A program made the position numbers and the translations under genes. Source: Streptomyces olivoverticillatus (GTDB lineage Bacteria > Actinomycetota > Actinomycetes > Streptomycetales > Streptomycetaceae). From it: 64,000 nucleotides of DNA. Under the pieces are notes generated by a model. The model ran no database searches, was not told the DNA's origin, and was given only the letters and a program-made list of their open reading frames with translations. Shown piece by piece: positions 16,447 through 25,052 of the stretch. The DNA is taken from the NCBI RefSeq assembly GCF_014203555.1, contig NZ_JACHJH010000003.1:129362-193361 (forward strand), read 5' to 3'. The stretch's first letter is position 1, and every line of letters begins with the position of its first letter.

Positions 16447-17585
16447 CCCCGCCGCCCCTTCGGCAGCCCGAGCAGCCGCTCCGCGATGATGTCGCGCTGG
16501 ATCTCGTTCGTGCCCGCATAGATCGGCCCTGCCAGGGCGAAGACATAGCCGTCCGGCCAGGCGCCCTCGGCGAGTTCGCCGTCCGGGCCGAGCAGGTCCA
16601 GGGCGGTCTCGTGCACGGCCAGGTCCAGTTCGGACCAGAACACCTTGGTCAGGCTGGCCTCGGCACCCGCCGCGAGCCGCCCCGCACAGGCCTGCGCATA
16701 GCCGTACAGCCGGTACGCACGGGCGCGGATCACCGCGTCCGCCACCCGGTCCCGCAGCGCCGTGTCGTCCGGGTCCGCGGCCGTGCGCCACAGCGCCGCC
16801 AGCCGCCCGGCGGCGGCCGCGAGCCGGCCCGGACTGCGCAGCGTCAGACCGCGTTCGCTGCCGGCCGTGCTCATGGCGGTCTGCCAGCCCCGGCCCGGCT
16901 CGCCGATCACGTCCGCGTCCGGCACGAACACCCCGTCCAGGAACAGCTCCGCGAAGGCGGGCTTGCCGTCGAGGCGGCCGATGGGGCGGACCGTCACCCC
17001 GTCGGCGTCGAGCGGGAACATGGCGTAGGTCAGCCCCTGGTGCGGCCGGGCGGCGCCCGGATGGCTGCGGAAGAGGCCGAAGGCGCGGTCGGCGAACGCC
17101 GCTCGCGAGGACCAGGTCTTCACCCCGCTGAGCAGCCAGCCGCCCTCGGTCCGCACCGCCGCCGACCGCAAGGAGGCGAGGTCCGAGCCCGCCTCCGGCT
17201 CGGACCAGGCCTGCGCCCACACCGTCTCGCCGCTCGCCATCGCGGGCAGGATCCGGGCGCGCTGCTCCTCGGTGCCGTGCTCCAGGAGCGTGGGGGCGAG
17301 CAGGTGGATGCCGTTCTGGCTGACGCGGAAGGGGGCGCCCGCCGCGTAGTACTCCTCCTCGAAGACCAGCCACTCCAGCAGTGAGGCACCTCGGCCGCCG
17401 TACTCCCGCGGCCACGACACCGCCGACCAGCCGCCGTCGCACAGGGTGCGCTCCCACGCCCGGTGCTCGGCGAAGCCCTGCCGGGTCTCCAGCGACGTGA
17501 GGGGCCGGCAGGGCACATGATCCGCCAGCCAGGCGCGGGCGTCGGCCCGGAAGGCCTGCTCCTGGGGTGTGAAGTCCAGGTCCAT
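16443..17585 (-). CDS. Acyl-CoA dehydrogenase, larger subunit of a heteromeric enzyme
   Basis: 380 residues, normal length. It shows the alpha/beta dehydrogenase signature (QAWSEPEAGSDLASL), the substrate/FAD region (GVKTWSSRAAFADRAF) and the C-terminal PIYAGTNEIQRDIIAERLLGLP block. Together with the following smaller subunit it should form a heterotetramer that desaturates a CoA ester, FadE-like. The gene starts at ATG 17583-17585, sharing one base with the stop of the upstream hydratase gene. It is the second gene of an operon controlled by the KstR2-type site at 18436. The likely substrate is an intermediate of steroid C/D-ring degradation, by context only. Confidence 0.87.
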   Translation of the reverse strand: MDLDFTPQEQAFRADARAWLADHVPCRPLTSLETRQGFAEHRAWERTLCDGGWSAVSWPREYGGRGASLLEWLVFEEEYYAAGAPFRVSQNGIHLLAPTLLEHGTEEQRARILPAMASGETVWAQAWSEPEAGSDLASLRSAAVRTEGGWLLSGVKTWSSRAAFADRAFGLFRSHPGAARPHQGLTYAMFPLDADGVTVRPIGRLDGKPAFAELFLDGVFVPDADVIGEPGRGWQTAMSTAGSERGLTLRSPGRLAAAAGRLAALWRTAADPDDTALRDRVADAVIRARAYRLYGYAQACAGRLAAGAEASLTKVFWSELDLAVHETALDLLGPDGELAEGAWPDGYVFALAGPIYAGTNEIQRDIIAERLLGLPKGRRG

Positions 17586-18427
17586 CAGGCGTCCTTCATC
17601 GCCCGCACGTCCAGGCCGCCGAGGGGATCGGCGGCCGTCTCCGCGTTGTGCGCGTGCGCCAGGTGATGGAGGGCGAAGACGGAGTCCAGCCCGCTGTGCA
17701 GGCCCTGGAGGTCCTCGGCCTGGTTGACGGCCCGCTTGGTGAGCGCAAGACCCATCCGGGGCATGCGCGCGATGCGCTCGGCCAACTCCCGCGTTGTGGC
17801 AGTCAGTTCACCGCGGGGCACCACCCGGTTGACCATCCCCACCTCGTAGGCGCGGCGCGCGCTCATGCGGTCGCCCGTGTAGAGCAGCTCCTTGGCCACG
17901 CGCGGGGGCATCACCCACGGATGCGCGAAGTACTCGACGCCGGGGATGCCCATCCGTACCACCGGGTCGGCGAAGAACGCGTCCTCGCTCGCCACGATCA
18001 GGTCGCATACCCAGGCCAGCATCAAACCGCCTGCCACACAGGCCCCTTGGATGCTAGCGATCACCGGCTTCGGCAGCTCGCGCCAGCGGCGGCACATGCC
18101 CAGGTAGACCTCGGACTCGCGGGCGTAGCGCTGCTCGGCACCCGCCTTGTCCGAGTGGTCCCACCACATCCCGGCGCGGCGCGCCCACGCAAGGTGGGCA
18201 TCGCGCTCGGGGGTGCCGATGTCGTGCCCGGCCGAGAAGTGCTCGCCCGCCCCCGCCAGGACGATCACCTTGACGCCGTCGTCGGCCGAGGCCTCGTAGA
18301 AGGCGCCGTCCAGCGCGTATGTCATGGAGGAATTCTGGGCGTTGCGGTACCGGGGCCGGTTCATGGTGACCGTCGCCACCGGACCGAGCCGTTCGTAGCG
18401 CACCACAGGGTCAGTCGGCATGGCCAT
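17585..18427 (-). CDS. Enoyl-CoA hydratase of the steroid-ring operon
   Basis: 280 residues. Crotonase family: TVTMNRPRYRNAQN, HFSAGHDIGTPERD (first oxyanion strand), and SIQGACVAGGLMLAWVCDLIVASE (second). The usual catalytic Glu in AGGxEL is replaced (AGGLML), but an Asp lies further on in FADPVVRMG, where some crotonases keep their acid. The C-terminal tail is about 20 residues longer than in simple hydratases. First gene of a minus-strand operon with the two acyl-CoA dehydrogenase subunits; only 38 bases separate its start from the divergent ipdF-like gene. Exact substrate unknown. Confidence 0.83.
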   Translation of the reverse strand: MAMPTDPVVRYERLGPVATVTMNRPRYRNAQNSSMTYALDGAFYEASADDGVKVIVLAGAGEHFSAGHDIGTPERDAHLAWARRAGMWWDHSDKAGAEQRYARESEVYLGMCRRWRELPKPVIASIQGACVAGGLMLAWVCDLIVASEDAFFADPVVRMGIPGVEYFAHPWVMPPRVAKELLYTGDRMSARRAYEVGMVNRVVPRGELTATTRELAERIARMPRMGLALTKRAVNQAEDLQGLHSGLDSVFALHHLAHAHNAETAADPLGGLDVRAMKDA

Positions 18428-18435
18428 CCTTCCCT

Positions 18436-18449
18436 AACAAGTGTTTGGT
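18436..18449. promoter_or_regulatory. KstR2-type operator, site 1
   Basis: AACAAGTGTTTGGT is a 14-base imperfect palindrome differing at one position from the mycobacterial KstR2 consensus as I recall it (AnCAAGnnCTTGnT). It fills the 38-base gap between the divergent hydratase and SDR genes. Its flanks (CCT before, AGG after) are shared with the second site at 29620-29633. A possible -10 (TAGGTT, 18449-18454) abuts it, so the SDR mRNA may be nearly leaderless. Confidence 0.72.
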
Positions 18450-18465
18450 AGGTTAACGTACGGCC

Positions 18466-19266
18466 ATGACGAGCGTCGAGGAGTCGCGCACGCCCCCGTA
18501 CGTCCCGGGCCACGCGCTGCTGGCCGGCCGCACCGCCGTCGTCACCGCCGCCGCCGGCACGGGCATCGGCGGGGCCACCGCCCGCCGCTTCCTCGAAGAG
18601 GGGGCGGACGTCGTCCTGGGCGACCTCCACGCCCGCCGCCTCGCGGTCTCCGTCGCCGCGCTCGCCGAGGAGTTCGGCGACCGGCGCGTCGCCGGAACGA
18701 CCTGCGATGTCACCGACGAGACCCACGTCCACCGCCTCCTCGACCTCGCCGAGGAACGGCACGGCCGCCTCGACGTCCTCGTCAACAACGCGGGCCTCGG
18801 CGGCACCGCGGAACTGGCGGACATGACCGACGCGCAGTGGGAGAAGGTCGTGAACACCACCCTCTACGGCACCTTCCGCTGCACCCGCGCCGCCCTGCGC
18901 CGGATGCGCGCGGGCGGACAGGGCGGCGCGATTGTCAACAACGCCTCCGTCGTGGGCTGGCGCGCCCAGCACGGCCAGGCCCACTACGCCGCCGCCAAGG
19001 CCGGGGTCATGGCGCTCACCCGCTGCGCCGCCGTGGAGGCCGCGCACTACGGGGTCCGGGTCAACGCCGTCTCGCCCAGCCTCGCCGCCCACCCCCACCT
19101 GGCGAAGGTCACCACGCCCGCGCTGCTCGAGGAGCTGGCCGGCCGCGAGGCGTTCGGACGGCCCGCCGAGCCGTGGGAGGTCGCCAACGTCATCGTCTTC
19201 CTGGCCAGCGGCTACGCCTCGTACATGACCGGCGAGACCGTCTCCGTCAGCAGCCAGCGCGCGTGA
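18466..19266 (+). CDS. ipdF: Short-chain dehydrogenase, IpdF-like
   Basis: 266 residues. SDR fold: cofactor motif VVTAAAGTGIGGATA (a TGxxxGxG variant), NNAG strand in VLVNNAGLGG, and the catalytic Ser...YxxxK in NNASVVG and AHYAAAKAG. Length and position next to a KstR2-like repressor and FadA6-like thiolase match mycobacterial IpdF (Rv3559c type), which oxidises the 5-hydroxyl of the C/D-ring CoA intermediate. The start (ATG 18466) follows the operator by 16 bases. Its stop overlaps the next gene (GTGA). Family certain; substrate inferred from synteny. Confidence 0.82.
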   Translation: MTSVEESRTPPYVPGHALLAGRTAVVTAAAGTGIGGATARRFLEEGADVVLGDLHARRLAVSVAALAEEFGDRRVAGTTCDVTDETHVHRLLDLAEERHGRLDVLVNNAGLGGTAELADMTDAQWEKVVNTTLYGTFRCTRAALRRMRAGGQGGAIVNNASVVGWRAQHGQAHYAAAKAGVMALTRCAAVEAAHYGVRVNAVSPSLAAHPHLAKVTTPALLEELAGREAFGRPAEPWEVANVIVFLASGYASYMTGETVSVSSQRA

Positions 19267-19904
19267 CCGACAATGGGACCGTGCCGATCAGCAAGAAGAC
19301 GACCACCAAGACCCCGGCGGACGGGCGCCGCCGGGAACTGCTCGCGACCGCCGCCGAGGTCTTCGCCGCGCAGGGCTACAACGCCACCACCGTCCGCCGG
19401 ATCGCCGACGAGGCCGGAATCCTCGCGGGCAGCCTCTACTACCACTTCGACTCCAAGGAGTCGATGCTGGACGAGATCCTCTCCGCCTTCCTCGACGAGC
19501 TCTGGGCGGGCTACGACGCGGTGCTCGCCGCCGGGCTCGGCCCCCGCGAGACCATCGAGGCGCTCGTCACCGAGTCCTTCCGCGAGATCGACCGGCACCG
19601 CGCCGCCGTCGCCATCTACCAGAAGGAATCCCGGCACCTGGTCGACCAGCCGCGCTTCGCCTATCTGGCCGCCTCCCAGCGGAAGTTCGAGAAGGCGTGG
19701 CTGGGCACCCTGGAGCGGGGCGTGGCCGACGGCGCCTTCCGCGCCGACCTCGACGTACGGCTCGCCTACCGCTTCGTGCGGGACACGGTGTGGGTCGCGG
19801 CGTCCTGGTACCGGCCGGGCGGCGCGCACAGCCCGGAGGAGATCGCCCGGCAGTACCTGTCGATGGTCCTGGACGGCATCGCCGTGCGACCGCAGGAGCC
19901 GTAG
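19263..19904 (+). CDS. kstR2: TetR family regulator, KstR2-like
   Basis: 213 residues from the GTG that overlaps the upstream stop (GTGA); a GTG at 19281 is an alternative. The TetR helix-turn-helix is seen as TTVRRIADEAGILAGSLYYHF. The ligand domain keeps blocks characteristic of KstR2: an IYQKESRHL segment, DQPRFAYL, and YRFVRDTVWVAASWYRPGG near the end. KstR2 represses the HIP (steroid C/D-ring) genes and is released by HIP-CoA. Two matching palindromes lie in the two divergent promoters of this locus (18436 and 29620). Orthology is by remembered sequence similarity and gene order. Confidence 0.88.
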   Translation: MTDNGTVPISKKTTTKTPADGRRRELLATAAEVFAAQGYNATTVRRIADEAGILAGSLYYHFDSKESMLDEILSAFLDELWAGYDAVLAAGLGPRETIEALVTESFREIDRHRAAVAIYQKESRHLVDQPRFAYLAASQRKFEKAWLGTLERGVADGAFRADLDVRLAYRFVRDTVWVAASWYRPGGAHSPEEIARQYLSMVLDGIAVRPQEP

Positions 19905-19925
19905 CACCCAAGGAGCACCCAAGGA
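19904..19925 (+). repeat. Tandem 11-base repeat doubling the fadA6 ribosome site
   Basis: GCACCCAAGGA occurs twice without a gap (19904-19914 and 19915-19925), giving two AAGGAG Shine-Dalgarno sequences upstream of the fadA6 ATG at 19933. Only the second is at normal spacing. It looks like a recent slip duplication. Confidence 0.7.
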
Positions 19926-19932
19926 GCCAGAC

Positions 19933-21090
19933 ATGGCCGAGGCATTCATCGTCGAAGCGGTGCGGACACCCGTGGGCCGGCGCGGCGGAGGCCTGGCCGC
20001 CGTGCACCCCGCCGACCTCGGCGCGCACGTCCTCAAGGCGCTGATGGAGCGCACGGGGGTGGACCCGGCCGCCGTGGAGGACGTCGTCTTCGGCTGCCTC
20101 GACACGGTCGGGCCGCAGGCCGGGGACATCGCCCGCACCAGCTGGCTGGCCGCCGGGCTGCCCGAGGAGGTGCCGGGCGTCACCGTCGACCGGCAGTGCG
20201 GTTCGGGCCAGCAGGCCGTCCACTTCGCGGCCCAGGCGGTGCTCTCCGGCACCCAGGACCTGGTCGTCGCGGGCGGCACCCAGAACATGTCGCAGATCCC
20301 CATCGCCTACGCGGCAGCCCGCGCCACGGAGCCGCTGGGCCTGACCGACGGCCCGTTCGCCGGGTCGCGCGGCTGGCAGGCGCGCTACGGCACCCTGCCC
20401 GTCAACCAATTCCACGGTGCCGAGCTGATCGCCGACAAGTGGGGCATCACCCGCGAGCAGATGGAGGAGTTCGCGCTCCGCTCGCACCAGCGGGCCGTAC
20501 GCGCCGCCGACCAGGGCCGCTTCGGGAAGGAGCTCGTCGCCTACGGGGACGTGACGGCGGACGAGGGGCCGCGCCGGGACACCACCTTGGCCAAGATGGC
20601 CGCCCTGCGGCCGGTCGTCCCGGGCGGACGGCTGACCGCGGCCGTCTCCTCCCAGGTCTCCGACGGCGCCGCCGCCCTGCTGATCGCGAGCGAACGGGCC
20701 GTCCGCGACCACGCGCTGAGGCCGCGCGCCCGCATCCACCACCTGTTCGTACGCGGCGAGGACCCCATCCGCATGCTGACGGCCCCCATCCCCGCCACCG
20801 CGTACGCGCTGAAGAAGACCGGGCTGACCATGGACGCCATCGACGTCGTCGAGATCAACGAGGCCTTCGCCCCGGTCGTCCTGGCCTGGCTGCAAGAGAC
20901 CGGGGCGGACCCGGAGAAGGTCAACCCCAACGGCGGCGCCATCGCCCTGGGGCATCCGCTGGGGGCGACGGGCGCGAAGCTGATGACGACGCTGCTGCAC
21001 GAGCTGGAACGGACGTCGGGGCGGTACGGGCTGCAGACGATGTGCGAAGGGGGCGGGCAGGCGAACGTGACGGTGATCGAACGGCTGTGA
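19933..21090 (+). CDS. fadA6: Steroid 3-ketoacyl-CoA thiolase FadA6-like
   Basis: 385 residues, the length of mycobacterial FadA6 (386). The nucleophilic Cys89 lies in VDRQCGSGQQAV; NEAFAP, GGAIALGHPLGATGA and the C-terminal TMCEGGGQAN supply the other thiolase catalytic blocks. Thiolase cleaves the 3-ketoacyl-CoA chain left after C/D-ring opening, releasing acetyl-CoA. Very similar to FadA6 in the conserved blocks I can recall (GVTVDRQCGS, NMSQIPI, RARIHH, LTGPIPAT-like). It is the third gene of the ipdF-kstR2-fadA6 operon. Confidence 0.9.
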   Translation: MAEAFIVEAVRTPVGRRGGGLAAVHPADLGAHVLKALMERTGVDPAAVEDVVFGCLDTVGPQAGDIARTSWLAAGLPEEVPGVTVDRQCGSGQQAVHFAAQAVLSGTQDLVVAGGTQNMSQIPIAYAAARATEPLGLTDGPFAGSRGWQARYGTLPVNQFHGAELIADKWGITREQMEEFALRSHQRAVRAADQGRFGKELVAYGDVTADEGPRRDTTLAKMAALRPVVPGGRLTAAVSSQVSDGAAALLIASERAVRDHALRPRARIHHLFVRGEDPIRMLTAPIPATAYALKKTGLTMDAIDVVEINEAFAPVVLAWLQETGADPEKVNPNGGAIALGHPLGATGAKLMTTLLHELERTSGRYGLQTMCEGGGQANVTVIERL

Positions 21091-21210
21091 CCGAGTCCGT
21101 GATTCCTTGGTGGATAAACGAGCTCCGTCAATCGGTTGTTGAACGGGGTGCCGCAGAGTTCCCGGCAACGCGGGAAAGACCCGCGGAACCGCAAAGGAAT
21201 GAGGTTCCTC

Positions 21211-21681
21211 ATGCGTCGCATCACCCCCCGCCTGATGACCGCGGCCGCCGTCGCTGCGATCGGGCTCGGCGCCATCGCCACCGGCACCGCCTCGGCCGCC
21301 CCGGCCGGGGCCCTCGCGGCCCGGAGCACCCAGGTCCAGTTCCACAACGGGACCGGCTGCACGCTGACCCGGGCGGACTACGGCCTCGCCCACGGCATCT
21401 GGAGCCAGGAGCCGCCGGCCGTCGTGTACAACACGGGGGACGTCTCCTGGCAGTCGGAGAGCAATGGGTTCATGACCGGCACCGAGGGTTCCATCACCTT
21501 CACGACGTCGAACTGCGAGGAGGGCTGGCGCAACGGCCGCGCCATCCGCTTCCACTGGGACAACCCCTTCGCCGGCAGCAACGGCTACGACACGAACGGC
21601 ACGGACGGCGCCTTCCGCAACGTCATCCAGGGCGGTGGCGGCGACAACGCCCTGGTCTTGTGGGGCGAGTACAAGAACTGA
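21211..21681 (+). CDS. Exported aegerolysin-like protein
   Basis: 156 residues from the ATG at 21211, chosen because GAGG stands 6 bases before it; an ATG at 21199 is in frame. Signal peptide: RR near the start, a hydrophobic run and an ATASA-type cleavage site near residue 29. The mature ~125 residues are all-beta in character, with two cysteines (GTGCTL and TSNCEEG). SESNGFMTGTEGSITF recalls the aegerolysin / ET79-like family of small membrane-binding proteins. This match is from memory of the motif only. It converges on the SARP gene, 3 bases between the stop codons. Not part of steroid breakdown. Confidence 0.6.
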   Translation: MRRITPRLMTAAAVAAIGLGAIATGTASAAPAGALAARSTQVQFHNGTGCTLTRADYGLAHGIWSQEPPAVVYNTGDVSWQSESNGFMTGTEGSITFTTSNCEEGWRNGRAIRFHWDNPFAGSNGYDTNGTDGAFRNVIQGGGGDNALVLWGEYKN

Positions 21682-21684
21682 CCC

Positions 21685-24585
21685 TCACGCGAGGCCCGCC
21701 AGCAGCGTCCGGGTCTGTTCGGCATCGGCCACGGCCCCGCGCCGGTCGAAGAGGTCGAGGGCGGCCTCCAGGCAGGCCCTCGCCCTCGCCCCCTGTTCCA
21801 GATGACACAGACTGCGCCCGAGCGCCCTGAGCAGAGCGCCCTCGAGCATGCCACTGGTCCGCCGGGCCAGCGGCATGAACTCCTCGGCGGTTCCCACCGC
21901 GAGGGTGTAGTGCCCCGCTTCCGCGTGGACCTCGGCCATCAGGGTGCCCGTGGCCGCCTCGAAGGCGGTCACGCCCAGGGCGCGGAACAGGGCCAGCGCG
22001 TCCCGGGCCCGGCTCAGTGCGGCCTTCCCGTCCCCGCACAGGCGCAGGACCCGGGCCAGGTAGTACAGCCCGATGGCCTTCGACACCGATTCCCGGCCGC
22101 CGACGAGCTCCGCACCGCGCTCGGCCGCGGCCCGGGCCTCGGAAAGCCTGCCCTGGCGGGCGTAGTTGAAGGCCAGCTCACCCAGTGCGGTGCCTTCCGA
22201 GATCTCCGCACCGAGCTCGCGGAAGAGCCGCACCGAGGCCTCGCCGTGGCCGACCGCCTCGTCGAAGTGGCCGTGGACGCGGGCGTTCGCGCACAACGTG
22301 AGGTGTGCCGACGCCCGCAGCCGCGCGGATCCGCCGGCGCACAGCTCCAGGGCGCGGGCGAGTTCGGACTCGGCCTCGGCGTAGGAGTTCGCGTGCCACA
22401 AGGCGTTGCCCCGTACGTACCGGGCCAGGGCCTCGACGTCCGGGCTGCCGCGGCGCGCGGCGGCACCGGCGACCCGCTCGGCCCGTTCGGTCACGGCGGA
22501 CAGGTGCGTGATCCCCGACAGCACGGTGTTCAGCTTGTCCATGAGGTCGGCCGCCTGTATCAGCGACAGGCCGTCGTCCTCGCAGGAGCGGTCGACCAAC
22601 GCGCGCTGCACGGGGGTTTCCTCCCGCATCCAGCCGGTGGCGTCCTGGGCGGTGCCGAACGCGAGGCCCGCCGAGATCATCGGCACGTCGACGAGGGAAC
22701 GCTCCGCGGGTTCCACCGAGTGCGCCACCGCATCGGCGTTGCGCGCGGTGGCCACGCAGAAGTCCAGGAGCCCCGCGAAGGCCCGGGTCGTCTCCCCGGG
22801 GGTGTCCTCGCGGGCGCTCCGGGCCCGCGCGAACGCCCGGACCAGGTCGTGAAAGTGGTACCGGCCCGGCCTGCGGGACTCCAGCAGGCTCAGGTCGACG
22901 AGCGACTCGAGCAGCTCCTCGGTGTCCTCTGGGTCGCACGAGTCCCGGCCCAGCAGCGCCGCCACGCACGGCAGCCCGAAGTCCGGCACCTCCAGAACCG
23001 CCGACAGCCGGAAGGCCCGCGCCTGTTCGCCGGTGAGCTTGGCGTACGACAGGTCGAAGGCGGCCTCCACCGCCGCGTCCCCGCTGCGCAGCTCGTCCAG
23101 GCGGATCCGTTCGTCCTTGAGCAGGCGGACCATGTCCGCCAGGGACCGGCCGGGCTCCGCGGCCAGGCGGGACGCGGCGATCCGCAGGGCCAGCGGCAGC
23201 GCCCCGCAGGCGTCCGCCAGTTCCGCCGCCGCCTGCGGCTCGGCGTCGACGCGGCGGTCACCGATGATCCGCCGCAGCAGCGCCAGCGCCTCCTCGGGCG
23301 GCAGCACGTCGAGCCGCATGTGCCGCGCGCCCTCCAGCCCGGTGAGCCATGCGCGGCTGGTCACCAGCACCGCGCAGCCCGCCGCACCCGGAATCAGCGG
23401 GCGCACCTGTTCGTCCGATGCGGCGTTGTCGAGCAGCAGGAGTACCCGCCGCTCCGACAGCGACGAGCGGTAGAGCGCGATGCGTTCGGGCATACCGTCC
23501 GGGACGCCGCTCGCGTCGGTCCCCAGCTCCCGCAGGAACGTGCCGAGGACGGACCGCGGGTCGGCCGGGTCGCGATCGGCGCCGCGCAGGTCCACGTACA
23601 GGTGCCCGTCCGGGTATCTGTCCCCGAGCCCGCGGGCGGTGTGTACCGCCAGCGTGGTCTTGCCGACGCCGGCCATGCCGTTGATCGCGGAGACCACTAC
23701 GGTCGCCGCGTCACCGGTCAGCATTCCGGCGAGCGTCTCCACCTGCTCCCCGCGCCCGGTGAAGTCGTCGATGTCGCGCGGCAGCGCGGCCGGGCGCGGC
23801 CCCGTGGCCCGGATGCCGTGGGCCGGTTCGGGAAGCCTGAGGGACGGGTCCGAGCGCAGGATCCGCTGGTGCAGCTCCCCTAACGCCCTGCCGGGCCGTA
23901 CCGTTCCCAGGAACCGCCGGGTGTCCTCGAAGACCCCCAGCGCCTCGGCCTGGCGGCCCGACCGGTACAGCGCCAGCATCTGCACCCCGCGCAGCCGCTG
24001 ACTCGCGGGGTACTCCAGTACCAGGGCGCCGGCCTCCGCGGCCAGCCCCGGCCGGTCGCCGAGCTCGGCGTCGAGCTCCAGCCGGGCCTCCAGCAACGCC
24101 TGCCGGACCCCGCACAGCCGGGCGCGCGACACCCTGGCGGCCGGCCCGTGCAGGCCCGCCAGCGGCTCGGAGGTCCACAGCCCGAGGGCCGCGTCGAGGA
24201 CCTCACGGGCACGGTCCGCCCCGTCAGCGGACCGCACCTCCTCGGCCGTGTCCACGGCACCCTCGAACGACCAGGTGTCCACGGCCCGTTCGGCGACCCG
24301 CAGCGCATAGCCGTCACCGACCGTCTCCAGCACCGGCGCGCCGGGCCCGTCGAGAGCCCGGCGCAGCCGCCAGATGTGGGTACGAATCGCATGCTCCGGT
24401 CTGGCGGGACGGTCGCCCTCGTCCCACACGCCGTCGACGAGCAGCGGCATCGCCACCGTCCGCCCGGCGGCGGCGATCAGGACCGCGAGCACTTCCCGCT
24501 GCTGCGGTCTGCCCAGGTCCAGCTCGACGCCCCCGCTCCAGCCCCGCACCGGGCCGAGGAGGGAGAACCGGAGCTCCTGCGTCAC
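21685..24585 (-). CDS. SARP / AfsR-type regulator with NB-ARC and TPR domains
   Basis: 966 residues, GTG start. Domains in order: OmpR-like DNA-binding domain (about 1-95; IRTHIWRLRRALDG), bacterial transcriptional activator domain BTAD (about 100-245), NB-ARC ATPase (about 280-600; P-loop GMAGVGKTTLAV near residue 315, Walker B RRVLLLLDNAAS), and TPR-like helices (about 640-960). AfsR-family regulators activate secondary-metabolism or developmental genes and are tuned by ATP binding and phosphorylation. Its GTG overlaps the stop of the secreted lectin gene (GTGA), an unexpected partner. It sits inside a steroid locus but nothing ties it to that pathway; a local target may be the lectin or the convergent exported protein. 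Confidence 0.9.
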   Translation of the reverse strand: MTQELRFSLLGPVRGWSGGVELDLGRPQQREVLAVLIAAAGRTVAMPLLVDGVWDEGDRPARPEHAIRTHIWRLRRALDGPGAPVLETVGDGYALRVAERAVDTWSFEGAVDTAEEVRSADGADRAREVLDAALGLWTSEPLAGLHGPAARVSRARLCGVRQALLEARLELDAELGDRPGLAAEAGALVLEYPASQRLRGVQMLALYRSGRQAEALGVFEDTRRFLGTVRPGRALGELHQRILRSDPSLRLPEPAHGIRATGPRPAALPRDIDDFTGRGEQVETLAGMLTGDAATVVVSAINGMAGVGKTTLAVHTARGLGDRYPDGHLYVDLRGADRDPADPRSVLGTFLRELGTDASGVPDGMPERIALYRSSLSERRVLLLLDNAASDEQVRPLIPGAAGCAVLVTSRAWLTGLEGARHMRLDVLPPEEALALLRRIIGDRRVDAEPQAAAELADACGALPLALRIAASRLAAEPGRSLADMVRLLKDERIRLDELRSGDAAVEAAFDLSYAKLTGEQARAFRLSAVLEVPDFGLPCVAALLGRDSCDPEDTEELLESLVDLSLLESRRPGRYHFHDLVRAFARARSAREDTPGETTRAFAGLLDFCVATARNADAVAHSVEPAERSLVDVPMISAGLAFGTAQDATGWMREETPVQRALVDRSCEDDGLSLIQAADLMDKLNTVLSGITHLSAVTERAERVAGAAARRGSPDVEALARYVRGNALWHANSYAEAESELARALELCAGGSARLRASAHLTLCANARVHGHFDEAVGHGEASVRLFRELGAEISEGTALGELAFNYARQGRLSEARAAAERGAELVGGRESVSKAIGLYYLARVLRLCGDGKAALSRARDALALFRALGVTAFEAATGTLMAEVHAEAGHYTLAVGTAEEFMPLARRTSGMLEGALLRALGRSLCHLEQGARARACLEAALDLFDRRGAVADAEQTRTLLAGLA

Positions 24586-25052
24586 CGGGTCGACCAGACC
24601 TGAATGATGTACGGGGCCTCGCTGAAGACCCTCAGTGTGCCGTCGGGGCCCAGGCCGAGCTTCATCACCGGGTAGTTTGTGCCGATCTCGTTCTGCGCGG
24701 TGTTGCTGGCCCAGCACACCCGGTTGTTCTGGCCGTACACCACGAAGTTGCCGTCGGACTGCATCACGGCGCGGTCCCCGCACCCCACCGTGCCGGTACG
24801 CCAGACCGGCGTCCGGTGCGCCCAGTCGTCGCTGGTGGTGTAGATGACGAGGTTGCCGTCGTCCTGCATCGCGAGCTGGGCGTTGCCGTTCCTGAGGTCC
24901 GAACCCCTGGTGAGGACCTCGTCGTTCCAGATGATGCCCTGGGCGGCGTTCCGGTCGGCTGAGGCCGTTCCGCCGGTCGCCACCACTCCGGCGGCGGCGA
25001 CCACCGTGGTCGCGGCGACGGCGGCGAGACGGCGGGAGAATCTCTTGCGCAT
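24582..25052 (-). CDS. Secreted bulb-type (GNA-like) lectin-domain protein
   Basis: 156 residues. Signal peptide with twin Arg/Lys start and cleavage after TASA (residue 32). The mature protein is one B_lectin domain. Two intact mannose-binding motifs of the QxDxNxVxY form are visible (QDDGNLVIY and QSDGNFVVY), and a third repeat (GPDGTLRVF) is degenerate. Two Cys (VGCGDR and RVCWAS) could form the conserved disulfide. Such domains bind mannose-type glycans outside the cell; several are bacteriocin-like. Its stop overlaps the SARP start, so lectin and regulator are probably made from one mRNA. Mannose affinity is inferred from the motifs. Confidence 0.87.
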   Translation of the reverse strand: MRKRFSRRLAAVAATTVVAAAGVVATGGTASADRNAAQGIIWNDEVLTRGSDLRNGNAQLAMQDDGNLVIYTTSDDWAHRTPVWRTGTVGCGDRAVMQSDGNFVVYGQNNRVCWASNTAQNEIGTNYPVMKLGLGPDGTLRVFSEAPYIIQVWSTR

